A DNA stretch of 64,000 nt from JACDAN01 sp963802375. Lineage in GTDB: Bacteria > Actinomycetota > Thermoleophilia > Gaiellales > Gaiellaceae. The stretch spans positions 62,001-126,000 of the forward strand of contig CAWDIJ010000009.1 in assembly GCA_963802375.1 (NCBI GenBank), written 5' to 3'. Both the position numbers and the translations under genes were made by a program. Positions 21,547 through 29,319 of this stretch are shown here, piece by piece (within the stretch, counting starts at the first letter, position 1; each line of letters starts with the position of its first letter). The notes beneath the pieces were generated by a model. The model was not told the origin of the DNA. It did no database searches and saw only the letters and a program-made list of their open reading frames with translations.

Positions 21547-22396
21547 GGACGTGCTTCAGCTTGCGCCGCTCGACGCGCCGCTCCTGCATCCGCTTCGGAT
21601 CAGGCACCGGCACCGCGGTTAGCAGCGCGCGCGTGTACTCGTGCTTCGGGTGCTCGTAGACCTCGTCGGCCGCCCCCGTTTCGACGATCTTTCCGTCCTT
21701 CATCACCGCGATGTAGTCGCTCATCGACCGGACGACGGCGAGGTCGTGCGAGATGAAGAGGTACGTGAGGCCGAAGTCGCGCTGAAGGTCCTTCAGCAGG
21801 TTGAGGATCTGCGCCTGGATCGAGACGTCGAGCGCCGAGACCGGTTCGTCGCAGACGATCAGGGAAGGGTTCAGGGCAAGCGCCCGCGCCACGCCGACGC
21901 GCTGGCGCTGGCCGCCCGAGAACTCGTGGGGGTAGCGGTTCGAGTAGTCGGGGTTGAAGCCGACGACGTCCAAGAGCTCGCGCACACGCGCGCGCCGGTC
22001 CCTCCTCCCGCCGACACCGTGCACCTCCAGCGGCTCTGCGACGATGTCTCCGACCGTCATCCGCGGATCGAGCGACGAGTACGGATCCTGGAAGACGATC
22101 TGCATCTCGCGGCGCATCTTCCGTATCGCCTCGCGACCGAGCTCCGTCAGCTCTTTGCCCTTGAACCGGATCGACCCCGCCGTCGGCTTCATCAACTGGA
22201 GGACGCAGTAGCCCGTCGTCGACTTGCCCGAGCCGGACTCGCCGACGAGGCCCAGCGTCGTCCCCTCGGCGATGTCAAAGCTGACGCCGTCGACAGCCTT
22301 GACGGAATGCGTCACTCGTTCCAGCACGAAGCCAGACTTGACCGGGAACTCCTTCCGGAGATCGCGAACCTGGAGCAAGGACTCGTTCGTGCTCAC
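21533..22396 (-). CDS. Peptide/nickel-type ABC transporter ATP-binding protein (OppF/DppF-like)
   Basis: A 287-residue ABC ATPase. Walker A is GESGSGKST, the Q-loop is VFQDPYSSLDPRMTVGD, the signature is FSGGQRQRVGVARAL, Walker B is LIVCDEPVSALD, and the switch His is in FISHDLAVV. The SSLDPRMTVGDIVAEPL stretch and the tail HPKHEYTRALLTAVPVPDP are typical of OppF/DppF, the second ATPase of peptide importers. It overlaps the OppD-like gene by 4 nt. Together the two ATPases power the two permeases encoded upstream in the operon. Confidence 0.9.
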   Translation of the reverse strand: MSTNESLLQVRDLRKEFPVKSGFVLERVTHSVKAVDGVSFDIAEGTTLGLVGESGSGKSTTGYCVLQLMKPTAGSIRFKGKELTELGREAIRKMRREMQIVFQDPYSSLDPRMTVGDIVAEPLEVHGVGGRRDRRARVRELLDVVGFNPDYSNRYPHEFSGGQRQRVGVARALALNPSLIVCDEPVSALDVSIQAQILNLLKDLQRDFGLTYLFISHDLAVVRSMSDYIAVMKDGKIVETGAADEVYEHPKHEYTRALLTAVPVPDPKRMQERRVERRKLKHVLAET

Positions 22397-23397
22397 GCCG
22401 TCACGACCGCCTCACGCTGGCTCGCCGGATGCCTGGAGCGCACGAGGTGACCGGGACGAATCGGCTTCAGGTCCGGAAGCTGTTCGGCGCAGCCGTCTCC
22501 GCGGTCCGCGTGCGGACACCGCGGCGCGAAGCGACAGCCCGGTGGCGGTGAAATGAGATCCGGCGGCCGGCCGGGGATCGACCGCAGCCGTCCGTGCCGG
22601 ATGCCCTCGCCCTCGAGCTGGGGCAGCGCTTCCAGCAGCGCCTCGGTGTACGGATGCTCGGGGTGGTCGAAGAGCTCCTGGGTCTCCGCCTGCTCCACGA
22701 TCTGGCCCGCGTACATCACCGCGACCTCGTCTGCAGTCTCGGCGACGACGCCCATGTCGTGAGTGATGATGATCATCCCCATGTCGTGCTCACGCCGGAG
22801 CTCCTCGAGGAGGTCGAGGATCTCTGCCTGGACGGTCACGTCGAGCGCGGTCGTCGGCTCGTCGGCGAGCAGGAGCTTCGGGTTGCAGGCGAGCGCAATC
22901 GCGATCATCACGCGCTGGCGCATCCCTCCGGAAAAGCGGTGGGGATAATCGTTGACCCGCTCCGCCGCCCTCGGGATCTGTACCTCCTCGAGGAGCTCGA
23001 CGGCGCGCCGGACGGCTTCTTCCTTCTTGTAGCCGTAGTGCCGGTCGAGCACCTCGGTGATCTGCGTCTTGATCCTCAGCGTCGGGTTCAGCGACGTCAT
23101 CGGATCCTGGAAGATCATCGCCATCTCCTTGCCGCGCACGTCCTCGAGCTCCCGCTCCGAGAGCTTCGTCAGGTCGCGGCCCTGGAACATCACCGAGCCC
23201 TCCACGATCCGCGCGGGCGGCTTCGGGATCAGCCCCATCAGCGACAGCGCGGTCACCGACTTCCCGCACCCGGATTCGCCGACGATCCCGAGGGTCTTCC
23301 CGGCCTCGACAGTGAAGCTGATCCCGTCCACCGCCTTCACGACGCCTTCGCGCGTAAAGAACTGCGTGTAGAGGTTGTCGACCTCGAGCAGCGGCAT
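22393..23397 (-). CDS. Peptide/nickel-type ABC transporter ATP-binding protein (OppD/DppD-like)
   Basis: A 334-residue ABC ATPase of the OppD/DppD type. Walker A is GESGCGKSV, the Q-loop is IFQDPMTSLNPTLRIKTQ, the signature is FSGGMRQRVMIAIAL, Walker B is LLLADEPTTALDVT, and the H-loop is IITHDMGVVAE. The C-terminal extension IPGRPPDLISPPPGCRFAPRCPHA contains the conserved Cys residues that bind an iron-sulphur cluster in several OppD-like proteins. ATG 23395-23397 has GGAGAAG upstream. It lies 50 nt after the OppC-like gene. Confidence 0.9.
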   Translation of the reverse strand: MPLLEVDNLYTQFFTREGVVKAVDGISFTVEAGKTLGIVGESGCGKSVTALSLMGLIPKPPARIVEGSVMFQGRDLTKLSERELEDVRGKEMAMIFQDPMTSLNPTLRIKTQITEVLDRHYGYKKEEAVRRAVELLEEVQIPRAAERVNDYPHRFSGGMRQRVMIAIALACNPKLLLADEPTTALDVTVQAEILDLLEELRREHDMGMIIITHDMGVVAETADEVAVMYAGQIVEQAETQELFDHPEHPYTEALLEALPQLEGEGIRHGRLRSIPGRPPDLISPPPGCRFAPRCPHADRGDGCAEQLPDLKPIRPGHLVRSRHPASQREAVVTA

Positions 23398-23447
23398 TAA
23401 TGCTTCTCCCGGTGATGCGGTCGGATTTCTGTCGCCGGGAGGAGCAC

Positions 23448-24407
23448 CTAGTGTTCCTTCGTGTCGCGGGTGCGCGGGTCGAGAGCGTCTCGCATGCCGT
23501 CCGCGATGAAGTTCGCGCAGAGGACGAGCATCGCGATCGCGATGCTGGGGATCGCAATGACGTACGGGTGCACGCGGTAGACCTCCCGGCCCTCCTGCGC
23601 CATCGAGCCGAGCGAGGCGTCGGGCGGGCTGATTCCGAGGCCGATGAAGGAGAGGAAGGCCTCGCCCAGGATCACGCCGGGCAACTCGAGGAAGATCGCG
23701 ATGATCAGCACCCCGAGCGTATTCGGGAGGAGATGGCGGGTCAGAATCCTGTACCAGCGCGCACCGACGGCCTTCGCGGCGCGGACGTAGTCGTTCTCCT
23801 TCAGCGTGATGATCTGCCCCCGGACGATCCTGGCCGCCGTGAACCAGCTTGCAATCGACAGCGCGATCACCATCGTCCAGATGTTGTTCTCGCCGATGAT
23901 CGCCAGGACGATGATCGCGAACGGCAGGTACGGCAGCCCGTACAGCGCATCGAGTAACCGCATCTGGATGTTGTCGAGGACTCCGCCTGCGAAGCCGGCG
24001 ATCGAGCCGTAGACCACGCCGATCAGGAGAATCATCAGCGTCGCGCCCACGCCGATCGCGATCGAGATGCGCCCGCCGAGCGCAAGCTTCGTCAGCATGT
24101 CCTTGCCGAGCTTGTCCGTTCCCAGCGGATGTTCGAGCGACGGGGTCTCGTACGCCTCCGAGAAATTGAGCGGGTCGTTCGTGACGTCGTACGGGCTCAC
24201 GATGGGCCAGATCACGCAGAAGGCGACGAACGCCACGAAGATCCCGCCGGCGATGGCCGCGCCCTTGTTCTGGATGTAGCGGCGCCACGCGTCTCGCCAG
24301 AGATTGGCCTGCTGGAGCGGTGCGCCGGCGCCGGGAGCGGCCGCACCCGGGACGACGTCCGGGAGGGCCGTGCCGGAGGCGTAGGCCTCGCGGGGATCGG
24401 CGCTCAC
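23448..24407 (-). CDS. Peptide/nickel-type ABC transporter permease (OppC/DppC-like)
   Basis: A 319-residue inner-membrane permease. A soluble N-terminal 35 residues precede a first helix AAIAGGIFVAFVAFCVIWPI; the periplasmic stretch HPLGTDKLGKDMLTKLALGGRIS is the OppC_N to BPD domain junction. The EAA loop reads ENDYVRAAKAVGARWYRILTRHLLPN, the contact with the ATPases. There are six TM helices in total, as expected. The GTG start overlaps the OppB-like stop by 4 nt. Confidence 0.9.
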   Translation of the reverse strand: MSADPREAYASGTALPDVVPGAAAPGAGAPLQQANLWRDAWRRYIQNKGAAIAGGIFVAFVAFCVIWPIVSPYDVTNDPLNFSEAYETPSLEHPLGTDKLGKDMLTKLALGGRISIAIGVGATLMILLIGVVYGSIAGFAGGVLDNIQMRLLDALYGLPYLPFAIIVLAIIGENNIWTMVIALSIASWFTAARIVRGQIITLKENDYVRAAKAVGARWYRILTRHLLPNTLGVLIIAIFLELPGVILGEAFLSFIGLGISPPDASLGSMAQEGREVYRVHPYVIAIPSIAIAMLVLCANFIADGMRDALDPRTRDTKEH

Positions 24408-25330
24408 GTCCGCGCGTCCCTGGTCCGCGGGTCGAGGATCCCGTAAAGGATGTCGACGACCAGGTTGGCGAGGATGATGATCACGGACGTGAGGACTGTG
24501 ATCCCCATCACCACCGAGTAGTCGCGCGACGAGATCGCCGTGACGAAGTACCGGCCGATGCCCGGGATCGAGAAGATGATCTCGATCACGAAGGTGCCGG
24601 TGATGATGAAGCCGAGCAGCGGCGCCATCGCGGTGACTGCCGGGATCAGCGAGTTCCTGAGCACGTGCACCATCACGATCCGGCGGCGCCGAAGTCCCTT
24701 CGCTTTGGCGGTGCGCACGTAGTCCTGCTGGAGCGTCTCCAGCATCGATCCGCGCACAAGCCTGGCGAAGTACGCCATCGGAAGGAGCCCGAGAGCGAAG
24801 GACGGCAGGATCTTGTACTTCCAGCCCTCCCAACCGTTCGTCGGCAAGAGACCGGCCTTGAGGGAGACGTAGTAGATGAGCAGCGTCGCGACCAGGAAGC
24901 TCGGCACCGCATAGCCGACGTTCGAGATGAACATCAGGGTGTAGTCGTACGCGGTGTTCTGGCGTAACGCCGCGACCACTCCCATGGGGATCCCGAACGC
25001 AATTGCCCAGACGAACGCCAGCAACCCCAGCTCGAGGGACTTCGGGAAGTGCTCCTTGACGATGTCGTTCACGGTCCGGTCCCGCGTCACGAGCGAGGGC
25101 CCGAGGTCGAGCGTGAAGACGCCCTTTACGTAGAGGGCGTACTGGACGTACCAGGGCTCGTCGAGGTTGAACTTGCGCTCGAGGTTCTGCTGCACCGCCG
25201 GCGAGACTGCCCTGCTCGTGCGGCGGAACGGGTTCCCCTCGATCTGACGCATGAGGACGAACGTCAGGAAGATCACCAACAGGAGGACCGGGATCGTCCA
25301 GAGGAGGCGGCGGATGATGAATGCGGTCAC
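24404..25330 (-). CDS. Peptide/nickel-type ABC transporter permease (OppB/DppB-like)
   Basis: A 308-residue permease with the OppB/DppB architecture: MTAFIIRRLLWTIPVLLLVI as TM1, a large external segment (NPFRRTSRAVSPAVQQ, LDEPWYVQYALYVKGVF), then five more helices. The EAA motif QQDYVRTAKAKGLRRRRIVMVHVLRNS couples to the ATPases. The SIPGIGRYFVTAISSRDY loop is also typical. It is the second gene of the operon, 88 nt after the binding-protein gene and downstream of an internal hairpin, which would lower its expression relative to the binding protein. Confidence 0.9.
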   Translation of the reverse strand: MTAFIIRRLLWTIPVLLLVIFLTFVLMRQIEGNPFRRTSRAVSPAVQQNLERKFNLDEPWYVQYALYVKGVFTLDLGPSLVTRDRTVNDIVKEHFPKSLELGLLAFVWAIAFGIPMGVVAALRQNTAYDYTLMFISNVGYAVPSFLVATLLIYYVSLKAGLLPTNGWEGWKYKILPSFALGLLPMAYFARLVRGSMLETLQQDYVRTAKAKGLRRRRIVMVHVLRNSLIPAVTAMAPLLGFIITGTFVIEIIFSIPGIGRYFVTAISSRDYSVVMGITVLTSVIIILANLVVDILYGILDPRTRDART

Positions 25331-25368
25331 GAGTTCGCCTTACCCACGAATATTCTCCGATAAAAGCA

Positions 25369-25392
25369 GGCGGGGCGCTTTCGCGCCCCGCC
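25369..25392 (-). terminator. Intra-operon hairpin between binding-protein and permease genes
   Basis: GGCGGGGCGC (25369-25378) and GCGCCCCGCC (25383-25392) form a perfect 10-bp stem with a 4-nt loop. Read on the minus strand the stem is followed by TGCTTTTAT, a short U-tract. It lies 26 nt after the binding-protein stop, where partial termination is common in ABC import operons. Confidence 0.75.
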
Positions 25393-25418
25393 GCTCGTGC
25401 TCGAGATACTCCGCGTGC

Positions 25419-27059
25419 TTACCCCTTGATCTCGACCTGGGTGAGGTCGACCTGGTCGAGCAGGTTGATCTTGAAGGTGTCCTTGACCGACTCCCGCTCG
25501 AGGTTCGGGTACGTGATGTACCAGAGCGGGATGAACGGCAGAGCGCCTTCCTGGCCCGTCAGCTTCGCCTCGAGCTCCTTGTAGATCGAGTACCGCTCGG
25601 CATTGTCCGGCGTCTGCTTGGCCTTGGCGACCAGGGTGTCGTACTCCTTGTCGCAGAAGCCCGTGTTGTTGTTGCCCGAGTCGCACGTCCACAGCTCGAG
25701 GAAGTTGATGTCGTCGACGAAGTCGCCGACCCAACCCAGTCGGTAGATGTCGACGGCCTTGGGCGGCGGCGGCCCGAGGAACTCGAGGAACTGCTGCCAC
25801 TCGAGGATCTTGATCGACGAGTCGATCCCGATCTGCTTCCACATGCTCTGGAGCGCCTCTGCGACTTCCTTGTTGGGCGCCCCCTCGTTGGTGTAGATCG
25901 TGATCTTCTTCTTCGCGTTCTTGGCCTTGGCCATGTACTCCTTGGCCTGTTCGACGTCGCCGGAAGCAGGCGTCCACGGCGAGCTCTCAGCGACGACTTC
26001 CTCGCGGCCCGGCATGCCTTCCGGCGTGAAGGCGTCCGCGGGCTTCTCGTTGGCCTGGGTGATGTTGTCGATGATCGACTGGCGGTCGATCGCGAGCGAC
26101 ATCGCGCGCCGCTGATTCACGTCGGTGATGTTCTCCTTGACGTTGAAGCCGTAGTACGTCGTTCCGAGTCCCGGGTAGAGCTCGTACTCGGGCGTCTCCT
26201 TCAGCCGCGGCGTCTCTGCCGCCGGCAGCTGCTCGTCGAGCACGTCGACCTCGCCTGCTTCGAACGACTGCACGGCAGTCGTGCCGTCGACGATGATCCG
26301 GCCCTCCACCCGCTCGAGCTTCACGTTCGCCGCGTCACGCCAGTTCGCGTCCTTCACGAGCGTGATCGACGCGCTCGGCTGGGCGGCCTCGACCTTGAAC
26401 GGCCCGTTCGTGACGATGTTCTCGGGTCGCGTCCACCGCTCGCCGAACTGCTCGACGGTCTTCTGGTGCACCGGGAGGAACACCGAGTGCGCCGACTGCT
26501 GGATGAACCAGGGCTGCGTCGAGGTGAGCGTCACCTCGAGCGTCTGGTCGTCTGTCGCCTTGACCGCGACCTTGTCTCGGAGCGCGGCGCAGTTCTTCTC
26601 GCACTCGTTGTACTCGACGCCGCCCTTGATCCCGTACAGCTGGTACGAGTAGTCGCTCGCCAGCTCGGGCGAGAGCGCGCGCTTCCAGCCGTACTCGTAG
26701 TCCTTCGCGGTCACCGGGTCGCCGTTCGACCACTTGGCGCCGGTCTTCAGGTGGTACACGACCTTGGCGCCGTTGACGTCCCAGCTGTCGGCCATCGACG
26801 GCACGGCGTTCAGCTCGTCGTCCAGCTTGACGAGCGGATCGAAGATGTTCAGGACGAGCTTCGCGGACGTCGTGTCCGTCGCGAGGCCGGGATCGAGGTT
26901 GTACTCGGACCCGAGCCCCCACTTCAACGTCTGGTCGGCAGCCGCTGCCCCTCCGCCGCCGTCCTCACCTTCGTCGTCGCCGCCTCCACAGCCGACGACC
27001 AGCAGGACGGCAACGAGCGAGAGCAGGAGCGCCGATATCCAGCGGTTCCGACTCAGCAT
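25419..27059 (-). CDS. Family 5 extracellular solute-binding lipoprotein (oligopeptide type)
   Basis: A 546-residue substrate-binding lipoprotein of the OppA/DppA family. Signal: MLSRNRWISALLLSLVAVLL then VVGCGG, a clean lipobox with Cys24, followed by a Gly/Asp/Glu/Ala linker. The mature protein begins TLKWGLGSEYNLDPGLATDT and has the family signatures VVYHLKTGAKWSNGDPVTAKDYEYGWKR (split here for length) and NVKENITDVNQRRAMSLAIDR. ATG 27059 is chosen because AAGGAGGAA (27074-27066) lies 6 nt upstream, the strongest ribosome site in the region. It delivers peptides or a similar solute to the permeases encoded next. It is the first gene of a six-gene operon. Confidence 0.93.
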   Translation of the reverse strand: MLSRNRWISALLLSLVAVLLVVGCGGGDDEGEDGGGGAAAADQTLKWGLGSEYNLDPGLATDTTSAKLVLNIFDPLVKLDDELNAVPSMADSWDVNGAKVVYHLKTGAKWSNGDPVTAKDYEYGWKRALSPELASDYSYQLYGIKGGVEYNECEKNCAALRDKVAVKATDDQTLEVTLTSTQPWFIQQSAHSVFLPVHQKTVEQFGERWTRPENIVTNGPFKVEAAQPSASITLVKDANWRDAANVKLERVEGRIIVDGTTAVQSFEAGEVDVLDEQLPAAETPRLKETPEYELYPGLGTTYYGFNVKENITDVNQRRAMSLAIDRQSIIDNITQANEKPADAFTPEGMPGREEVVAESSPWTPASGDVEQAKEYMAKAKNAKKKITIYTNEGAPNKEVAEALQSMWKQIGIDSSIKILEWQQFLEFLGPPPPKAVDIYRLGWVGDFVDDINFLELWTCDSGNNNTGFCDKEYDTLVAKAKQTPDNAERYSIYKELEAKLTGQEGALPFIPLWYITYPNLERESVKDTFKINLLDQVDLTQVEIKG

Positions 27060-27065
27060 GTGCGA

Positions 27066-27074
27066 TTCCTCCTT
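27066..27074 (-). promoter_or_regulatory. Strong Shine-Dalgarno of the solute-binding protein gene
   Basis: Minus-strand AAGGAGGAA with a 6-nt spacer to ATG 27059. It contrasts with the leaderless starts elsewhere and rules out the longer upstream in-frame extension. Confidence 0.75.
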
Positions 27075-27215
27075 ACCTGGCTCTTCCGGGCGAGGTCTTT
27101 GATACCCGACTCTGTACCCATTCGGACGTATTTCAGCGATTAACGGTTGTTTAAGCTCCGTAAGGCTACGCGGGACCGCGGTGGAACCGCAGGGACGCAA
27201 TTGCGTGGGAGAGCA

Positions 27216-27941
27216 GTGCGGACTACGCGCTCTATGGGAATTCTGGGCGGCATCTGCGTAGTTGGTCTGACTGCCGTTGCGCTCATCGCGGGTTCTGCAC
27301 ACGGCGAACCGACCCTCGTTTCCCCGCCCGACGGCGCTGTCCTCACCTCGTCTCACCCTGTCCTCTATTGGGAGCTTCCCCAAAACGAGCGCGCAGACGC
27401 GATCACTGTCGCAAGGGCGCCCTGGACCACGCCCGAGGGACGTTTCTACGACGAGTACGTCGTCAGGTACGAGAGGTTCATCGGCGAAGTCCGCGTTTGG
27501 TCTCCGGCATCAGCGCTCTTCGCAGGTCAGTACTGGTGGACGGTGCGGAGTGTCGATCGCCAGACGCTTGTCCCCTCATACAACTGGCCGGTCTCGTTCT
27601 TCATCGTCGCCCAAGGCAGACTCGGCGCGATCCGGGCGCAGCCCCGCTCGTACTCGCACCGGGCGGACAAGCTCGAGATCTCGGTCAGATGGCTGGCAAA
27701 CGTGCGTGAAGCCACGCTGATCGCCTCGCTCACGCATCGCGGACGCCAGATCTGGCGCCAACGCGAGCGCATCACTCGGCGTGAGGCGGCCGCGGCACAC
27801 CGCACCGAGTTCAACTGGCAGCGACCAAGCGAACTCCGCTCGGGGTTACGTCTGAGGCTCACGGTCACATTGGCGTTCGGAGGCCCGACGTTCGGAGGCC
27901 CGACGCAGACGACGATGCGTCGCTGGGTTCGAGCGCCATAG
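27216..27941 (+). CDS. Secreted protein with fibronectin III-like domain, unknown function
   Basis: An exported 241-residue protein. From GTG 27216 (GGGAGAGCA upstream) the N-terminus is MRTTRSMGILGGICVVGLTA and continues to a cleavage site near SAHG; ATG 27234 is an alternative start. The mature part opens with TLVSPPDGAVLTSSHPVLYW and later GQYWWTVRSVDR and WPVSFFIV, the strand pattern and Trp spacing of a fibronectin type III or carbohydrate-binding beta-sandwich. The C-terminal half is Arg-rich with a second beta sandwich-like section and a short FGGPTFGGPT duplication. I do not recognise a named family. It is divergent from the transporter operon. Confidence 0.65.
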   Translation: MRTTRSMGILGGICVVGLTAVALIAGSAHGEPTLVSPPDGAVLTSSHPVLYWELPQNERADAITVARAPWTTPEGRFYDEYVVRYERFIGEVRVWSPASALFAGQYWWTVRSVDRQTLVPSYNWPVSFFIVAQGRLGAIRAQPRSYSHRADKLEISVRWLANVREATLIASLTHRGRQIWRQRERITRREAAAAHRTEFNWQRPSELRSGLRLRLTVTLAFGGPTFGGPTQTTMRRWVRAP

Positions 27942-27968
27942 CGCCGTAGCTCCGTACGGACCGCTTGT

Positions 27969-27981
27969 TAGGCTCCTTTTC
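27969..27981 (+). promoter_or_regulatory. Leaderless-type -10 for the MBL-rhodanese gene
   Basis: TAGGCT at 27969-27974, seven nt, then GTG 27982. Confidence 0.55.
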
Positions 27982-29319
27982 GTGCTCTTTCGCCAGTTCG
28001 TCGACGACGATCTTGGCTGCGCCTCCTACCTGATCGGCGACGATTCCTCCGGCGAGGCGGTCGTGGTCGATCCGGCCTTCGCGATCGACCAGTATCTCGA
28101 AACGGCCAAGCGGGAAGGGGTGCGGCTCCAACGTGTGCTGGAAACCCACACGCACGCCGACCATGTGTCCGGCCACGGTGAGTTCGCGCTCGAGCACGAC
28201 GTGCCGGTCTCGATCCACCCGGCAGCGGAGCCCGAGTACGACTTCGAGCCGCTGGAGGACGGCGGCGAGATCGCTGTCGGCTCGGTCTCGATCCGGGTCG
28301 TCCACACGCCCGGCCACCGGCCCGAGCACTGCGCGTTCACGGTCAGCGACCGAGGGCGGAGCGACGAGCCCTGGCTGACGCTGACGGGTGACTCGCTGTT
28401 CGTCGGCGAAGCCGCCCGGCCCGACCTCGCGGTCGAGGCGGCCGAGGGCGCGCGCGAGCTCTACCACAGCCTCCAGCGCCTGCTCGAGCTCCCGGACGGC
28501 GTCGAGGTTCATCCCGGCCACGTCTCCGGCTCGCTGTGCGGCGCCGGGATGGACCACAAGCGGTCGACCACGATCGGCTTCGAACGTCGCTTCAACCGGG
28601 CCTTTGCGCACCAGGACGAGGACGAGTTCGTGGCGGAATCGATCCGCGCGGGCGTCAGGCCGCCGAACATGGAGCGGATCGTCGAGCTGAATCGCGGGCC
28701 GTTCGTCGCCGCGCCCGAGCCGATCCGGCCGCTGAACGGCGGCGGCGGCGGAGTCGTGCTCGACGTCCGGCCCGCGCGCCAGTTCGCGGCCGGGCATGCG
28801 CGCGGCGCGATCGGCGTCCCTGCCAACGGCGGCGGCTTCGCGACGAAAGCTGCGTTCGCCCTTCCTGACGGCGAGCGGGTGGTCATCCACGCCGGGTCGG
28901 ACGACCAGGCGGAGCAGGCTGCAAGGGGGCTCCGCTCGGTCGGGATCTTCGACCTGGCCGGCTACCTCGTGGGCCCGCCGTCGGAGGAGACGATGCCGGC
29001 CGTAGACCTGGACGAGCTCGACCGGCTGATGGAGGCCGGCGAGATCGAGGTGCTCGACGTCCGCGAGCCGCACGAGCGGGACGAGGCCTACATCCCCGGC
29101 AGCCGCAACATCCCGTACCGGCTCGTGCGCGAGTGGGCGGACGACCTCCAGGGCGGCAAGCCCGTGGTGACGATCTGCTCGAGCGGTTCGCGCGCCGTGG
29201 TCGCGGCGAGCGTGCTCGCCACAGCGGGGATCGAGGCGCGGCCGGTGCTTGGCGCCGGTGTCGAGGACTGGGCCGAGCGGGGTGGCGACACGGTCAGCTT
29301 CAGGCGCTGCGGGTCCTAG
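27982..29319 (+). CDS. MBL-fold hydrolase with two rhodanese domains (persulfide dioxygenase/CstB-like)
   Basis: A 445-residue cytoplasmic protein. The N-terminal metallo-beta-lactamase domain has THTHADHVSGH (56-65), a distal HTPGHRPEH, GDSLFVG and VHPGHVSGS, the layout of ETHE1-type persulfide dioxygenases with a mononuclear iron site. Then come two rhodanese domains. The first (about 255-330) lacks the catalytic Cys (VVIHAGSDD). The second has an active loop CSSGSRA near residue 400 after VLDVREPHERDEAYIPGSRNIP. The arrangement matches CstB/BlhA-like proteins that turn low-molecular-weight persulfides into thiosulfate. No CsoR-like regulator or SQR gene is adjacent, so the pathway context is missing. 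The 3' end overlaps the convergent gene by 20 nt. Confidence 0.82.
   Translation: MLFRQFVDDDLGCASYLIGDDSSGEAVVVDPAFAIDQYLETAKREGVRLQRVLETHTHADHVSGHGEFALEHDVPVSIHPAAEPEYDFEPLEDGGEIAVGSVSIRVVHTPGHRPEHCAFTVSDRGRSDEPWLTLTGDSLFVGEAARPDLAVEAAEGARELYHSLQRLLELPDGVEVHPGHVSGSLCGAGMDHKRSTTIGFERRFNRAFAHQDEDEFVAESIRAGVRPPNMERIVELNRGPFVAAPEPIRPLNGGGGGVVLDVRPARQFAAGHARGAIGVPANGGGFATKAAFALPDGERVVIHAGSDDQAEQAARGLRSVGIFDLAGYLVGPPSEETMPAVDLDELDRLMEAGEIEVLDVREPHERDEAYIPGSRNIPYRLVREWADDLQGGKPVVTICSSGSRAVVAASVLATAGIEARPVLGAGVEDWAERGGDTVSFRRCGS

Noticed and set aside
27147..27215. TTG start at 27147 for the FN3-like secreted protein
   Set aside because: It would place about 30 charged residues before the signal peptide and has no ribosome site; GTG 27216 or ATG 27234 give a normal signal sequence.
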